Of a DNA stretch of 32,299 bases, positions 15,673-24,082 are shown in pieces. Every line of letters starts with the position of its first letter. Positions within the stretch are counted from its first letter, which is position 1. The position numbers were made by a program, and so were the translations under genes. The DNA comes from Arthrobacter sp. N199823 (GTDB taxonomy: Bacteria; Actinomycetota; Actinomycetes; Actinomycetales; Micrococcaceae): NCBI RefSeq assembly GCF_002929705.1, contig NZ_PJIN01000017.1, positions 1 through 32,299 on the forward strand. The letters are read 5' to 3'. Below the pieces are notes generated by a model that was given only the letters and a program-made list of their open reading frames with translations, did no database searches and had not been told where the DNA came from.

Positions 15673-16347
15673 TCATGCGTGGGAGTGCTGGTGGATGGCT
15701 TCCTGTGAGGCGGGCGTTGGGCCAGGGGGTAAGGCTTGTTCCTTGCGGTTCCTGCGCCGCTTGTGGATGTGCCAGGCCACGAATCCAGCGATGGCGAGGC
15801 CCAGAAGGGTGAAAGCGACCGTGTGACCGATGCTCTTAGCGAGACTGAGGTAGGCGTTGCCTGCGAAGTAGCCGAGCAGGACTGTCGCGGTGCCCCACAC
15901 GAGGCCGCCGGTGGCGTTGAAGAGCAGGAAGCGGCGGTAGGGCATGTGGGATGCTCCTGCCAGAGCGGGCATAACGGCTCGGAAGAAAGCGGTGAACCGT
16001 CCAAGAAAGACTGCGGTTCCGCCTCGGCGTGCCAAGAAGTCGCGTGCCTTGTCGAGTTTCTGTCGTCGTTTTTGCAAGAGGCGAAGGTTAAGTAATCTCG
16101 GTCCGAAGTGTCGACCGACTTCATAGCCGACAGAGTCCCCAACAATGGCAGCCAGAACGACGAGCGTCAGGATGAGCCACAGGTGCAGGTTGTGTTGGCT
16201 GGCCAGAACACCACCAAGGATGGCCGCTGTTTCTCCGGGAAGGATGAACCCGATGAACAATGCGTCCTCAGCGAAAACCAAGGCAGTGATGAGCAGATAG
16301 GCCACCACCGGGGTCACCTGCAGTATTGCTGCGATGATCGTGTTCAT
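15673..16347 (-). CDS. DedA family membrane protein (second copy)
   Basis: A 224-residue DedA protein: EDALFIGFILPGETAAILGGVLASQHNL contains the PGE reentrant motif and FLGRFTAFFRAVMPALAGASHM the RF...FFR signature, with a C-terminal helix and a basic, His-rich tail (HIHKRRRNRKEQ...HQHSHA). It has the PGE form of the motif, whereas the first copy has PGD, so the two are divergent paralogues. ATG 16347 is preferred over a longer frame because the extra N-terminus is low complexity and would span the predicted promoter. It is transcribed from its own CTCAG-type promoter. Confidence 0.88.
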   Translation of the reverse strand: MNTIIAAILQVTPVVAYLLITALVFAEDALFIGFILPGETAAILGGVLASQHNLHLWLILTLVVLAAIVGDSVGYEVGRHFGPRLLNLRLLQKRRQKLDKARDFLARRGGTAVFLGRFTAFFRAVMPALAGASHMPYRRFLLFNATGGLVWGTATVLLGYFAGNAYLSLAKSIGHTVAFTLLGLAIAGFVAWHIHKRRRNRKEQALPPGPTPASQEAIHQHSHA

Positions 16348-16379
16348 CACGGCACCACCGTCCCTTCCTGCTTTTCTCC

Positions 16380-16412
16380 AGCTTCCCACGATGATCCTGA
16401 GGGAACGTTGAG
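16380..16412 (-). promoter_or_regulatory. CTCAG-type promoter of the second dedA gene
   Basis: Minus strand CTCAA-CGTTCC-CTCAG (16397-16412), 11 bp, then -10 GAAGCT (16380-16385). The first half-site has one change. It lies between the lipoprotein stop and the dedA start. Confidence 0.65.
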
Positions 16413-16465
16413 CGCGGAGGAGAACCGGCATCGTGCCTGCTGTCGGTGAGCGGTCTTCAGTGCCT

Positions 16466-17038
16466 TTAGTCCAGTTTTTCTCCGGTTCCGGGGGCTTTGG
16501 TGGCGGTGGCTGTTGCTGGGGCATAGCCGGCCGCGTCGGCGAGGACGGTGATGGTGACTTGATTGGTGGAGGAGCGGTAGAGACTGTACTTATTTTCCGG
16601 GTAGTGACCGGCCCCTGACGCGTTGTCGAAGTACACAGTTTCCTTATGGCCGGGCGCCAGGGTGAGTCCGTCGAGCTTTTGGTAGTAAGACTCGGTTGCG
16701 CCCGTTTTGGTGTCCTTCATGGTGTAGTACACAGCCAGTCCGGTCATGGATGCTGTGGTGGTGTTCGTGAGGGTGAACTGCAGCCGGTCGGGTACGGCGG
16801 CCTTGGATTGGGGGTCGACGTTGTTTTCCGCGATGGCATCGGTGACGGTGAGGCCGGGTTTGGTCCCGGTGGTGTTCATCGGGTTGCTTGTCACAGGCAG
16901 AACAGTGGCGCCAGCGGCCGAGACTGAGGTTGATGCGGATGGTTGGGTGGTTGTTGGGCTGGAACCGCAGGCAGCCAAGGAGCCAAGAGCGATCAGTGCA
17001 GCAGTCAGGGCGGCAGCGGGGCGGAGGAGCTTTTTCAT
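16466..17038 (-). CDS. Secreted lipoprotein of the ABC exporter operon
   Basis: A 190-residue lipoprotein: signal MKKLLRPAAALTAALIALGSLAAC with lipobox LAAC, then a Ser/Thr-rich linker. A beta-sandwich-like domain follows (DRLQFTLTNTTTASMTGLAVYYTMKDTKTGATESYYQKLDGLTLAPGHKETVYFDN). The pattern suggests an immunoglobulin-like extracellular domain, with no enzyme motif. The ATG is one base away from the stop of the second ABC-2 permease gene, so it belongs to the same operon. It could be a receptor, a partner or a cargo of the transporter; the sequence does not decide. Confidence 0.8.
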   Translation of the reverse strand: MKKLLRPAAALTAALIALGSLAACGSSPTTTQPSASTSVSAAGATVLPVTSNPMNTTGTKPGLTVTDAIAENNVDPQSKAAVPDRLQFTLTNTTTASMTGLAVYYTMKDTKTGATESYYQKLDGLTLAPGHKETVYFDNASGAGHYPENKYSLYRSSTNQVTITVLADAAGYAPATATATKAPGTGEKLD

Positions 17039-17039
17039 G

Positions 17040-18011
17040 TCAGGGTGCCTTTCGTAGGATGGTTTTTTTGGTGCCGGACAGCAATGCTGTGCTAACGGAT
17101 GTCGCCAGAGCTGCCAGGAGCCATAGCGTGTTGTTGAACGTTCCGGCCCAGATGGAAGCCAGGGGCTGCTGGTTGTACTCGTTCTTGATGCCCAGGTAGG
17201 CGAAGGTGGCGCGTTCGTATTGTTTGGTCACTGAGGTTTGTTCAATGAGGTCGCGAGTTGTTTCGTAGCCGGTGAAGTGGGCCATGACGGCTTGTTCGTG
17301 GGATTTGTCGACCTGCAGACTTGCGAAGAGCCCGCCGGGAATCTGGTTGTCAGGATCCATGGTGTCCCCGATTTGGGGGATGATCAGGACCACAACAAGC
17401 CAGAGGACCAAGGCCAGAATCAACCCCGTACCGGCACGTCGGGCCAGGGCCGTCAAGGTCATGGCCAGCAGCGACCACATGATGAGGTAGCCGGTGGTGT
17501 GGGCGCCGGCAAGAGCCAGACGCAGATAGTCGCTGCCTTGCAGGGGCGCATTGCCCACGAACAGCAGGCTTGCGACGATGACCAGGAACAGGGCCCCCAC
17601 GGTGGCGGCCCAGACCAGCGACAGGGCAAGAATTTTTCCGCCAGCGAAGGCAAACCGTCCCAATGGGCGCGTGAAGATCAGCGCCAGAGTGCCCCGACCC
17701 TTCTCCTTGGTGATCATTGAAGTGCCCAAAACGACGGCGAACAAGCTCCCGATGATTTCCAAGTACTCCATACCTCCACGGAGCAGTTGCAAGGGAAAGA
17801 GTTGTGGGGCCGGGGCGGTGGCCGTGCTCCCAGCCGCTTTCAGAGCATCGAGGTAGTGATGGTAGTCGGCAATCTTGAGCCGGAAGTCCGCGGAGGCCAC
17901 TACGACGGAGAGAATCACAGCGAGGGCTAGGAAACCAAAAAGGAGAATCAAAAGCCTATTGCGGCGCAGCTCCGTGATTTCCTTCTTGGCCAGGGTGAGC
18001 ATCTCAGTCAT
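17040..18011 (-). CDS. ABC-2 type permease subunit
   Basis: A 323-residue integral membrane protein with about six helices and a large extracytoplasmic loop after TM1 (DFRLKIADYHHYLDALKAAGS...). The sequence SMITKEKGRGTLALIFTRPLGRFAFAGGKILAL is the coupling-helix region typical of ABC-2 exporters (ExxxGTLxxLxxxPxxR). Its ATG lies within the end of the preceding permease gene (8-bp overlap). With the second permease and ATPase it should form a heteromeric exporter; the substrate is unknown. Confidence 0.86.
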   Translation of the reverse strand: MTEMLTLAKKEITELRRNRLLILLFGFLALAVILSVVVASADFRLKIADYHHYLDALKAAGSTATAPAPQLFPLQLLRGGMEYLEIIGSLFAVVLGTSMITKEKGRGTLALIFTRPLGRFAFAGGKILALSLVWAATVGALFLVIVASLLFVGNAPLQGSDYLRLALAGAHTTGYLIMWSLLAMTLTALARRAGTGLILALVLWLVVVLIIPQIGDTMDPDNQIPGGLFASLQVDKSHEQAVMAHFTGYETTRDLIEQTSVTKQYERATFAYLGIKNEYNQQPLASIWAGTFNNTLWLLAALATSVSTALLSGTKKTILRKAP

Positions 18012-18906
18012 GGAGCATTCTCCTCATCCGCTTCCGCCCTGTCATGGCCACGGCGGTGCAAACAGCAACAGCGAACACGGCAAGGGCCATGATGCTGCCG
18101 GCCATGGTTCCGGTGGCCTGGGGGTCAGCAAGCATCAGCGCAGCGACGTGCTTGAATTGTTCGCCGAGGGACAGCGGATCGACCAGGCTGCTGGTCGCTG
18201 CAAAAAACCCGTTCCCAGAGGCTGGTGGCGCAGATACAGGGTTCAACAGGGAGACAGGATGCGCGGCTGTCCCCAGCAGCGGCAAGATAAAAATCACAAC
18301 ACTCCAGATCACGATGGGGGTCAGCAGCGCGGACGTGGCGGAAGAGGAACGGATTCCGGTAATCATGCCCAGTGCCACAAAGGGAAGCATGAACAGCCCT
18401 GCCAAGGCGTACAGGGCGGCGATCCGGGCGCTGTCACCGACGGAGAGCACATGCCCGGCCACGATACTGATGCATCCGATGTTGATCATTGCCGAAACGG
18501 CCAGCACCAGCAGGACGAACAGAGCCAGTCCGGCGAGTTTTGATCCCAAATAGAACGACAGGTTCACATCCCGGGACAGAATGAGGTCCGCGGTCCGGGC
18601 TTGTCTGTCCCGCAGCGTCGAGCGGACCCCGATGACGATAGCCAGCAGCGCACCGATGAGCACAATGTAGATCACCGTGTTCCGGGCGTAGTACAACGGT
18701 GAGAAGGAGTCAAAGGGGTTGGCAACAGTGGTCAGGCCCTGCCGTAGCGCTTCTTGGTATACCCCCGTGACGCTCGAACGTGCCGAGGAACCGATGAACG
18801 CCGAGGCAGCAATCATGCCCACGAACACTGCCAGCAGCAGTTGAGGGAGCCGTTCGCGAACAGTGCATAGAAGTTCCTGAACGATCACGGCGCTCCACCG
18901 GGTCAT
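18004..18906 (-). CDS. ABC-2 type permease subunit
   Basis: A 300-residue membrane protein, MTRWSAVIVQELLCTVRERLPQLLLAVFVGMI, then RDRQARTADLILSRDVNLSFYLGSKLAGLALFVLLVLAVSAM and several further helices. The membrane layout matches the companion permease: one helix, a long outer loop, then five helices. ATG 18906 is preferred over a longer frame because it overlaps the ATPase stop as ATGA (18903-18906). Predicted partner of the other permease in one exporter. Confidence 0.85.
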   Translation of the reverse strand: MTRWSAVIVQELLCTVRERLPQLLLAVFVGMIAASAFIGSSARSSVTGVYQEALRQGLTTVANPFDSFSPLYYARNTVIYIVLIGALLAIVIGVRSTLRDRQARTADLILSRDVNLSFYLGSKLAGLALFVLLVLAVSAMINIGCISIVAGHVLSVGDSARIAALYALAGLFMLPFVALGMITGIRSSSATSALLTPIVIWSVVIFILPLLGTAAHPVSLLNPVSAPPASGNGFFAATSSLVDPLSLGEQFKHVAALMLADPQATGTMAGSIMALAVFAVAVCTAVAMTGRKRMRRMLHD

Positions 18907-19640
18907 GAGCGTTGGCCTGCTTCGATGTGGAGGTAAATGTCCTCCAACGACTCCTGACCAGGGAACGATTCCAAAGTTGCGGCCATCGAAGCCTGATAAA
19001 TCAGGGTCCCTGCGCTGAGGATCCCTATGCTGGTGCACGTTTTTGTCACTTCGGCGAGCAGGTGTGTGTTCATGAATATGGTCATTCCCAGCTGCGTGTT
19101 CAAGGAAATGATGATTTCGCGCAGTTTCGCTACTCCCTGGGGATCGAGCCCGGAGGTCGGCTCATCGAGGAAGAGCACGGACGGTTGATGAAGAATGGCT
19201 TGGGCAATGCCTGCGCGTTGCCGCATGCCTTTGCTGAAGGTGCCCATCCGCTGGTTGTCGTGCCCGGTAAAGTCCAAAAACCCCAACACCTCGCGAATCC
19301 GTCCCGTCGGAGCGTGTACGCCCGAGAGGTGCGCGAAAAACAGGAGGTTTTCGACCAAGGTGAGATTGTCGTAGAACTGCACGTTTTCGGGCAGGTATCC
19401 AATGGTGCGGCGCACCTGGTTCGCCGCAGTTGCTATATCGTGGCCGCTGATTGCCGCCGTCCCCGAGGATGGTTCCATCAATGTGGTCAAGATGGTGACG
19501 ATCGTCGTTTTTCCTGCCCCATTGTGCCCCAGCAATCCGAAAATCTCCCCGGCCGGTACGGACAGACTTAACTCGTTCAGTGCCTGGGTGGCACCGTACC
19601 TCTTGGTAAGTGCAGTGGTGGATATCGCGGTTGCAGTCAT
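18903..19640 (-). CDS. ABC transporter ATPase subunit
   Basis: A 245-residue ATP-binding subunit of the ABC-2 exporter class. Walker A GHNGAGKT (38-45), Q-loop around GYLPENVQFY, signature FSKGMRQR (135-142), Walker B VLFLDEP (155-161) with the D-loop SGLDP, and the switch His in NTHLL (193) are all present. ATG 19640 is favoured over 19661 because the predicted transcription start lies at about 19640-19641, which would make the message leaderless. First gene of a four-gene operon: ATPase, two permeases, lipoprotein. Confidence 0.92.
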   Translation of the reverse strand: MTATAISTTALTKRYGATQALNELSLSVPAGEIFGLLGHNGAGKTTIVTILTTLMEPSSGTAAISGHDIATAANQVRRTIGYLPENVQFYDNLTLVENLLFFAHLSGVHAPTGRIREVLGFLDFTGHDNQRMGTFSKGMRQRAGIAQAILHQPSVLFLDEPTSGLDPQGVAKLREIIISLNTQLGMTIFMNTHLLAEVTKTCTSIGILSAGTLIYQASMAATLESFPGQESLEDIYLHIEAGQRS

Positions 19641-19647
19641 GCATTGG

Positions 19648-19680
19648 AGACTACGCGGCACTGACTAAGAGGATGCTGAG
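19648..19680 (-). promoter_or_regulatory. CTCAG-type promoter of the ABC exporter operon
   Basis: Minus strand CTCAG-CATCCT-CTTAG (19665-19680), 11 bp, then -10 TAGTCT (19648-19653). The operator is nearly identical to the one before the glycosidase gene (CTCAG-CATTCT-CTTAG). The start point falls at the ATG. Confidence 0.8.
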
Positions 19681-19742
19681 AGGGCAACGCCCGCAGGTTC
19701 ACTCACAGGGTTTGAACTGATACGGCAGGTCGCGGCCCGGTG

Positions 19743-21059
19743 TTAGCGGGCTAGTCCAAGTCGGGGGGCCAGCCACGTTAGTGCCGGTGCCATGGCTTCC
19801 AGGGGCACATCCCAGGAATGCCCGGCACCTGGCACGCTGTGAGTGGTGACGGTCATCCCGGCGGTCTTCGCCGCTGCGGACACTTGGTTCATGTAGCCGC
19901 TGAAGCGGCCGTCCTGTGCTCCGGCGGCGAAGTAGATCCAGCTCTGCGGGTATTTGTTCTTGGCCAGCACCTTCAGGGGTGCAACAGCGTCGAAGGCGGC
20001 TGTGTCACCGCCGAAGGCTGCCTGAATGGTTGCCGTCCGGTCCGCCGACAAGGCGGGTTCCGCTTCTCCGCTCAGATCAATGGCCGAGGGGTAAATCTTG
20101 GGGTGCAGGGCGGCCATTTGTAGCGCGCATGTTCCCCCGAAGGAGAATCCCCCTATGGCCCAATGGTGCGCATTCGGGTCCACCGTGAGAGTGGCTTTGA
20201 TCCAGGCAGGGACGTCCACAGCCAGATAGGTATCAGTTTTGGCGATGCGCGAGTCCATGCACATGGTGTTTGCCGAACTTGCTCCGTTGACATCCGGGAT
20301 CACCACGACCGGCGCCAAACCGTCATGCGCGGCAGCGAAAGCGTCCATGGTGTGCTGCAATTGGCCGGCTTTGAGCCAATCGGCCGGGGCACCGGGTTGC
20401 CCGGGGATCAGAACCAACACAGGCAATAAGGGCCGGTTGGCCGCCTGATAGGCCGGGGGCAGGTAGACATAGGCGGTGCGGCCGGTGAATCCAGAAACGC
20501 GCCCGGGGATCTGTGCCGAGTACACAGTTCCTGCTGCAGGCAAGCCGGATGGCTTCACCCACCGGTCCACGACCGGTCCGGAAGTCAGGGCTGCCGAGGC
20601 CTGGCCTGCCGACTTTTTGGTGGAGTGCGGTGACAAGGGTGCGATGTTGGCGGTGCTGGCACCGGTCACATCGCCAACAGTGCGATACGCGCCGTAATAG
20701 GCGTTGACTTGCATTGAGACGGCCACCACGATCATGGCCATGGCGATCGGGGCCAGAATTTTGCGCCACCACCGGGCAGACACTAGATGCAACACCATCA
20801 GCAGGACGGCGAAGACGCCCACCCCGATCCAGGTGATTACTTGCAGCGGCAAGTCGTAGGCGGTGGCGTTGGCGACATGGACCATGTACCAGTTGATCGC
20901 CCAAGCCAGACCGGCGGCCAGCACGGCGGCGCAGACGACGCTAAGAACCCACCCGCGGTGACGGCGCAGCAGCAGTGCAGCCCCTGAGAGGCAGGCAAGA
21001 ACAGCCACTGCCAGAGGAAACGGGCCCGTGATCAGATCAAGAGAGGAGAAAAAGGCCAT
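19743..21059 (-). CDS. Membrane-anchored alpha/beta-hydrolase (Ag85/esterase-D-like)
   Basis: A 438-residue protein with about four N-terminal helices (residues 10-120) and an outer catalytic domain. The nucleophile elbow is GGFSFGG with Ser306, and GAGHSW carries the likely catalytic His414; the acid is probably in AAGAQDGRFS. The putative-esterase family includes mycolyltransferases (Ag85) and S-formylglutathione hydrolases. Without mycolates a different acyl or glycan-ester substrate in the envelope is likely. It stands between the small secreted protein gene and the exporter operon. No own promoter is evident; the hairpin at 21133-21173 lies just upstream, so an independent promoter must exist near 21060-21130. 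Confidence 0.8.
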   Translation of the reverse strand: MAFFSSLDLITGPFPLAVAVLACLSGAALLLRRHRGWVLSVVCAAVLAAGLAWAINWYMVHVANATAYDLPLQVITWIGVGVFAVLLMVLHLVSARWWRKILAPIAMAMIVVAVSMQVNAYYGAYRTVGDVTGASTANIAPLSPHSTKKSAGQASAALTSGPVVDRWVKPSGLPAAGTVYSAQIPGRVSGFTGRTAYVYLPPAYQAANRPLLPVLVLIPGQPGAPADWLKAGQLQHTMDAFAAAHDGLAPVVVIPDVNGASSANTMCMDSRIAKTDTYLAVDVPAWIKATLTVDPNAHHWAIGGFSFGGTCALQMAALHPKIYPSAIDLSGEAEPALSADRTATIQAAFGGDTAAFDAVAPLKVLAKNKYPQSWIYFAAGAQDGRFSGYMNQVSAAAKTAGMTVTTHSVPGAGHSWDVPLEAMAPALTWLAPRLGLAR

Positions 21060-21132
21060 GTCGATACTTTCCGGGGATTCGAGGCAGCTGAAAGGAGGGT
21101 TTCCGCCAGTGGGGTCGGTGCCGGGAGGACAG

Positions 21133-21173
21133 GAATGGCCCGAACAGGATGGGGGTTCCTGTCCGGGCCATTC
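21133..21173 (-). terminator. Strong hairpin terminator downstream of the secreted Pro-rich protein gene
   Basis: GAATGGCCCGAACAGG and CCTGTCCGGGCCATTC pair over 16 positions (one G-U or A-C mismatch depending on the strand) around a 9-base loop. It lies between the stop at 21267 and the next gene. There is no long T-run on either side, so it may work in both directions only weakly. Confidence 0.7.
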
Positions 21174-21266
21174 TAGCGTGTATCAGCAGCAAGCCCTCGG
21201 TGGAGGGCTGCGGGTGTTTATGCAGTGGCGCCTCCTTTCACAGCAGTTGCTGGTGGTCTGGCCGGC

Positions 21267-21644
21267 TTATGGAGACCCGGGCAGATCGCCTGGATCTGTG
21301 TGGTTGCCGGTCTGTTGAAGGTCAGGGCCAGTGTCACCGGCCGGCTCTGGTGTGCCAGCCTTTTCGCCCGGCTCCGGTGCATCGTTGACTCCGGGAACAT
21401 CCTGAGTTTCCTGGCCCCCCGCGGTGCCAGGAGTGTCCGGTGTGTCTGCAGGGGTGGGAGTGTCAGGCGTCGACTGGCTCGAGGAGGTGGGTGCCGGCAC
21501 CGGGGTGGCTGCGTTGGCTGCACCAGCTGCTCCGAAGCCGAGCCCCGCCAAAGCCATTACGCCGACGGCACCCATGATCACCTTCTTCTTCATGGCCATG
21601 CCCGCCAACCGGGCGGTGAGATTCGGTTCTGCACTTTTCGTCAT
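21267..21644 (-). CDS. Small secreted Thr/Pro-rich protein
   Basis: A 125-residue protein: MTKSAEPNLTARLAGMAMKKKVIMGAVGVMALAGLGFGAAGAANAA is a signal or anchor sequence. The mature region is low complexity (TPVPAPTSSSQSTPDTPTPADTPDTPGTAGGQ...), repeating TP/DTP, with no Cys and no domain. Such sequences suit a wall-spanning or glycosylated stalk. AAGGAG lies 7 bases before ATG 21644, and two CTCAG-type sites lie upstream. It is divergent from the histidine kinase gene. Confidence 0.78.
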   Translation of the reverse strand: MTKSAEPNLTARLAGMAMKKKVIMGAVGVMALAGLGFGAAGAANAATPVPAPTSSSQSTPDTPTPADTPDTPGTAGGQETQDVPGVNDAPEPGEKAGTPEPAGDTGPDLQQTGNHTDPGDLPGSP

Positions 21645-21692
21645 CGGTTTCTCCTTGTTTCTCTGCCATCCGGAGTGGGTGACCATGCCTCC

Positions 21693-21746
21693 ACTGTGCG
21701 GGGACTTCGCTAAGTGGACGCTGAGAAACCCTTGGAGGACGCTGAG
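21693..21746 (-). promoter_or_regulatory. Double CTCAG-type promoter of the secreted Pro-rich protein
   Basis: Two minus-strand sites 21 bp apart: CTCAG-CGTCCT-CCAAG (21731-21746) and CTCAG-CGTCCA-CTTAG (21710-21725). The second is followed after 11 bp by -10 CACAGT (21693-21698). Two turns of helix between the sites suggest two regulator dimers side by side. Confidence 0.75.
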
Positions 21747-21798
21747 AAGTTGGGGGCGGCGTTTGTGTGAACGTCGCCAGCACAGGCATGGTTGATTC

Positions 21799-23211
21799 AT
21801 GAAGCCACCTGCCCTGCGCCCACATCGATCCCGTCCTCATCTACGGAATGTGTGGGGTGTGCGCAAAAGGGCGACAGCGACAGCCATCTCTGTGGTCGCC
21901 TTGGCCCTGGTGGCAGGAGGATTGCTGTTGTTGGTATTACTGCAGACCTCACTGATAACCGCCACTGAAACGGCAGCGAAGTCCAGGGCGGCCGATGTGG
22001 CGGCACTGATCGCCAGCCAAGACGTCTCCGAGGCCGAACAATCACTGGCAGACACTGCGCGCAGCGGCCAGTACGTGCAGATCATCAGCCCCCAGGGAAC
22101 CGTGGTTGCATCCTCGGAAAGATCCGCGGCAAGGACGCCGCTGTCGGATCTGCGCCCCCGTCCGGGGCAAACCCTGATCGATTCCGTTTCCAGTCTGCAG
22201 AGCATCGAAGACACCGACGAATTCTTCATTGTCGCCTCCGGCGTGCAGACTGAGAAAGGTGTCTACACGGTGGTCGTGGCATCGACCGTGCAAGTGCAGG
22301 CGGATTCCGTGACGACAGTGGCTTGGTTCCTGCTGGGTGCGACTCCATTGCTGTTGGCCGTGGTTGGCGTTGCCGTGTGGTTTTTGGTGGGCAGATCGTT
22401 GCGGCAAGTGGAACGCATCCGCGGTCAAGTGGCACTCATCGATTCCAGCCGGCTCAGCGAACGGGTTCAGGTTTCACCGACCAATGATGAAATCCAGCGT
22501 CTGGCCCTGACCATGAACACGATGTTGGACAAGCTTCAGGCCTCGGACGCCGAACAGCGCCGGTTTGTATCCGACGCCAGCCACGAACTGCGCAGCCCCC
22601 TTGCCACCATTAGCGCCGGTCTGGAAGTCGCCGCGGCAGATCCCAGCGGTGACACCTGGCATGAGCTCCAAGGGCTGCTCAGCAGCGAAACGACACGCAT
22701 GCGCTACTTGGTCGATGATCTGCTGACGCTGGCCAAAGCCAACGATGGTGGGATCCGCATCACGGTCACCGACGTCGACCTCGATGACGTTCTGTCCACT
22801 GAAATTCGCCGACTGCAGCCCATGACCGACCACACCATTAGCGCCAGTCTCGTCCCTGCCAGGGTCCGCGGGGATGCGCACCGCCTTGGACAGGTGCTGC
22901 GCAACATCTTGGACAATGCCAACCGCCACGCCAGATCCACCATCACCATAGAACTGACGTCCGGCCCGAACGGGGTTGAAGTGGTCATCGACAACGACGG
23001 CGATCCCGTTCCCGAAGCTGACCGTCATCGGATTTTCGAACGTTTCGTCCGTCTCGACCAGAGCCGCTCACGCGAAAGCGGAGGCAGCGGGCTGGGCCTG
23101 GCCATCGCCGCTGGAATCATGAGTGCCCACCATGGCACCATCACCGCAACCCAAGCCCCCGGCGGGGACTGCCGGTTCGTGATGCACCTGCCCAGCGGGT
23201 CTGTTGACTGA
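21799..23211 (+). CDS. Sensor histidine kinase
   Basis: A 470-residue membrane kinase: TM1 about 26-50, an extracytoplasmic sensor domain (51-173), TM2 about 174-198, then HAMP (199-250, with NDEIQRLALTMNTMLDKL). The HisKA phosphoacceptor is His262 in FVSDASHELRSPLATI. The ATPase domain carries the N-box LRNILDNANRH (367-377), G1 IDNDGDPVP and G2 GGSGLGLAI (428-436). The sensor domain begins with an amphipathic stretch and has no recognised ligand motif. It faces the response regulator tail to tail (50 bp between stops), and no CTCAG-type site is oriented to drive it, so kinase and regulator are expressed separately. Its partner is presumed to be the regulator at 23263. Confidence 0.92.
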   Translation: MKPPALRPHRSRPHLRNVWGVRKRATATAISVVALALVAGGLLLLVLLQTSLITATETAAKSRAADVAALIASQDVSEAEQSLADTARSGQYVQIISPQGTVVASSERSAARTPLSDLRPRPGQTLIDSVSSLQSIEDTDEFFIVASGVQTEKGVYTVVVASTVQVQADSVTTVAWFLLGATPLLLAVVGVAVWFLVGRSLRQVERIRGQVALIDSSRLSERVQVSPTNDEIQRLALTMNTMLDKLQASDAEQRRFVSDASHELRSPLATISAGLEVAAADPSGDTWHELQGLLSSETTRMRYLVDDLLTLAKANDGGIRITVTDVDLDDVLSTEIRRLQPMTDHTISASLVPARVRGDAHRLGQVLRNILDNANRHARSTITIELTSGPNGVEVVIDNDGDPVPEADRHRIFERFVRLDQSRSRESGGSGLGLAIAAGIMSAHHGTITATQAPGGDCRFVMHLPSGSVD

Positions 23212-23262
23212 TTCTGATTTCTGGCTGGACCGATGTGGCGCAGACCGGTTCGCCCGCGGGTC

Positions 23263-23949
23263 CTATGCTGTGGGTTGCCGGTCCGCTGTGAGAAGGTATC
23301 CCATGCCGCGGACGGTGGAAAGAGTGGCCAGATCGAACGGGGCATCAATCTTGCGCCGCAGGTACCCAATGTAGACTTCCACCACATTGTCACCGCCCTC
23401 GAACGCAGGGTCCCACACGTTGTCGAGGATTTCTGCTTTGGACACCACTTGATCGTGTCGGCGCATTAGAAATTGCAACAGCCCGTATTCGCGAGCGGTG
23501 AGGGAGATGGCTGTCCCTCTGCGTTGGACGCTGCGGTTCATCGGATCCATCCGCAATGATCCCAAGGTCATTACCACGGGCCGTTCCGGGGCGCCACGCC
23601 GGATTAGGGCCCGCAGCCGGGCCACCAATACCAAGAAACTAAAGGGTTTGGTCAGGTAGTCGTCGGCTCCCAGGTCGAAGGCGTCTGTCTGGTCGTATTC
23701 GCCGTCTTTGGCCGTGAGCATCATCACCGGTGTCCAGATTTTGCGTGCCCGCAACTCCTTGAGCACGTCATAACCATTCTTCATCGGCAGCATCAAATCC
23801 AGCAGGATCACATCGTAGGGACTCTCGGTGGCCGCCCACAGTCCGCTGACGCCATCGTGCACGACCTCGACAATGAAACCTTCATTCGTCAAGCCCCGGC
23901 GCACCGTTTCAGCCAGCAACTTTTCGTCTTCCACCAATAAAATCCGCAT
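23263..23949 (-). CDS. OmpR/PhoB-family response regulator
   Basis: A 228-residue regulator: receiver domain with acidic pocket VEDE, phosphoacceptor Asp51 in VILLDLMLP, Thr79 and Lys101 (LTKPF), followed by a winged-helix domain (SLTAREYGLLQFLMRRHDQVVSKAEILDNVWD and NVVEVYIGYLRRKID). Such regulators bind tandem half-sites with an 11-bp period. Its promoter carries exactly such a repeat (CTCAG-N6-CTCAG), and the same element precedes seven other genes or operons in this window, so I infer that this protein is the regulator and is autoregulated. GGAAG-type purine stretch precedes the ATG. Confidence 0.92.
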   Translation of the reverse strand: MRILLVEDEKLLAETVRRGLTNEGFIVEVVHDGVSGLWAATESPYDVILLDLMLPMKNGYDVLKELRARKIWTPVMMLTAKDGEYDQTDAFDLGADDYLTKPFSFLVLVARLRALIRRGAPERPVVMTLGSLRMDPMNRSVQRRGTAISLTAREYGLLQFLMRRHDQVVSKAEILDNVWDPAFEGGDNVVEVYIGYLRRKIDAPFDLATLSTVRGMGYLLTADRQPTA

Positions 23950-23974
23950 CAGCTTCTCTTCCTTCGTTTTAAGC

Positions 23975-24007
23975 AGTATGACCAGCTAAAGCTGAGAGAT
24001 ACCTGAG
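23975..24007 (-). promoter_or_regulatory. CTCAG-type promoter of the response regulator gene
   Basis: Minus strand CTCAG-GTATCT-CTCAG (23992-24007), 11 bp, then -10 CATACT (23975-23980). It is arranged back to back with the PAP2 site, 10 bp apart. Confidence 0.8.
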
Positions 24008-24017
24008 CAGGCGTCCC

Positions 24018-24050
24018 CTCAGTCATCTCTCAGGGAGGCGATGGGATGCT
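24018..24050 (+). promoter_or_regulatory. CTCAG-type promoter of the PAP2 operon
   Basis: CTCAG-TCATCT-CTCAG (24018-24033), 11 bp, then -10 GATGCT (24045-24050). It gives a leader of about 25 bases with AGGAAG before the ATG at 24083. Confidence 0.75.
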
Positions 24051-24082
24051 GGGATTATTCTCAGCACTAGGTCAGGAAGACA

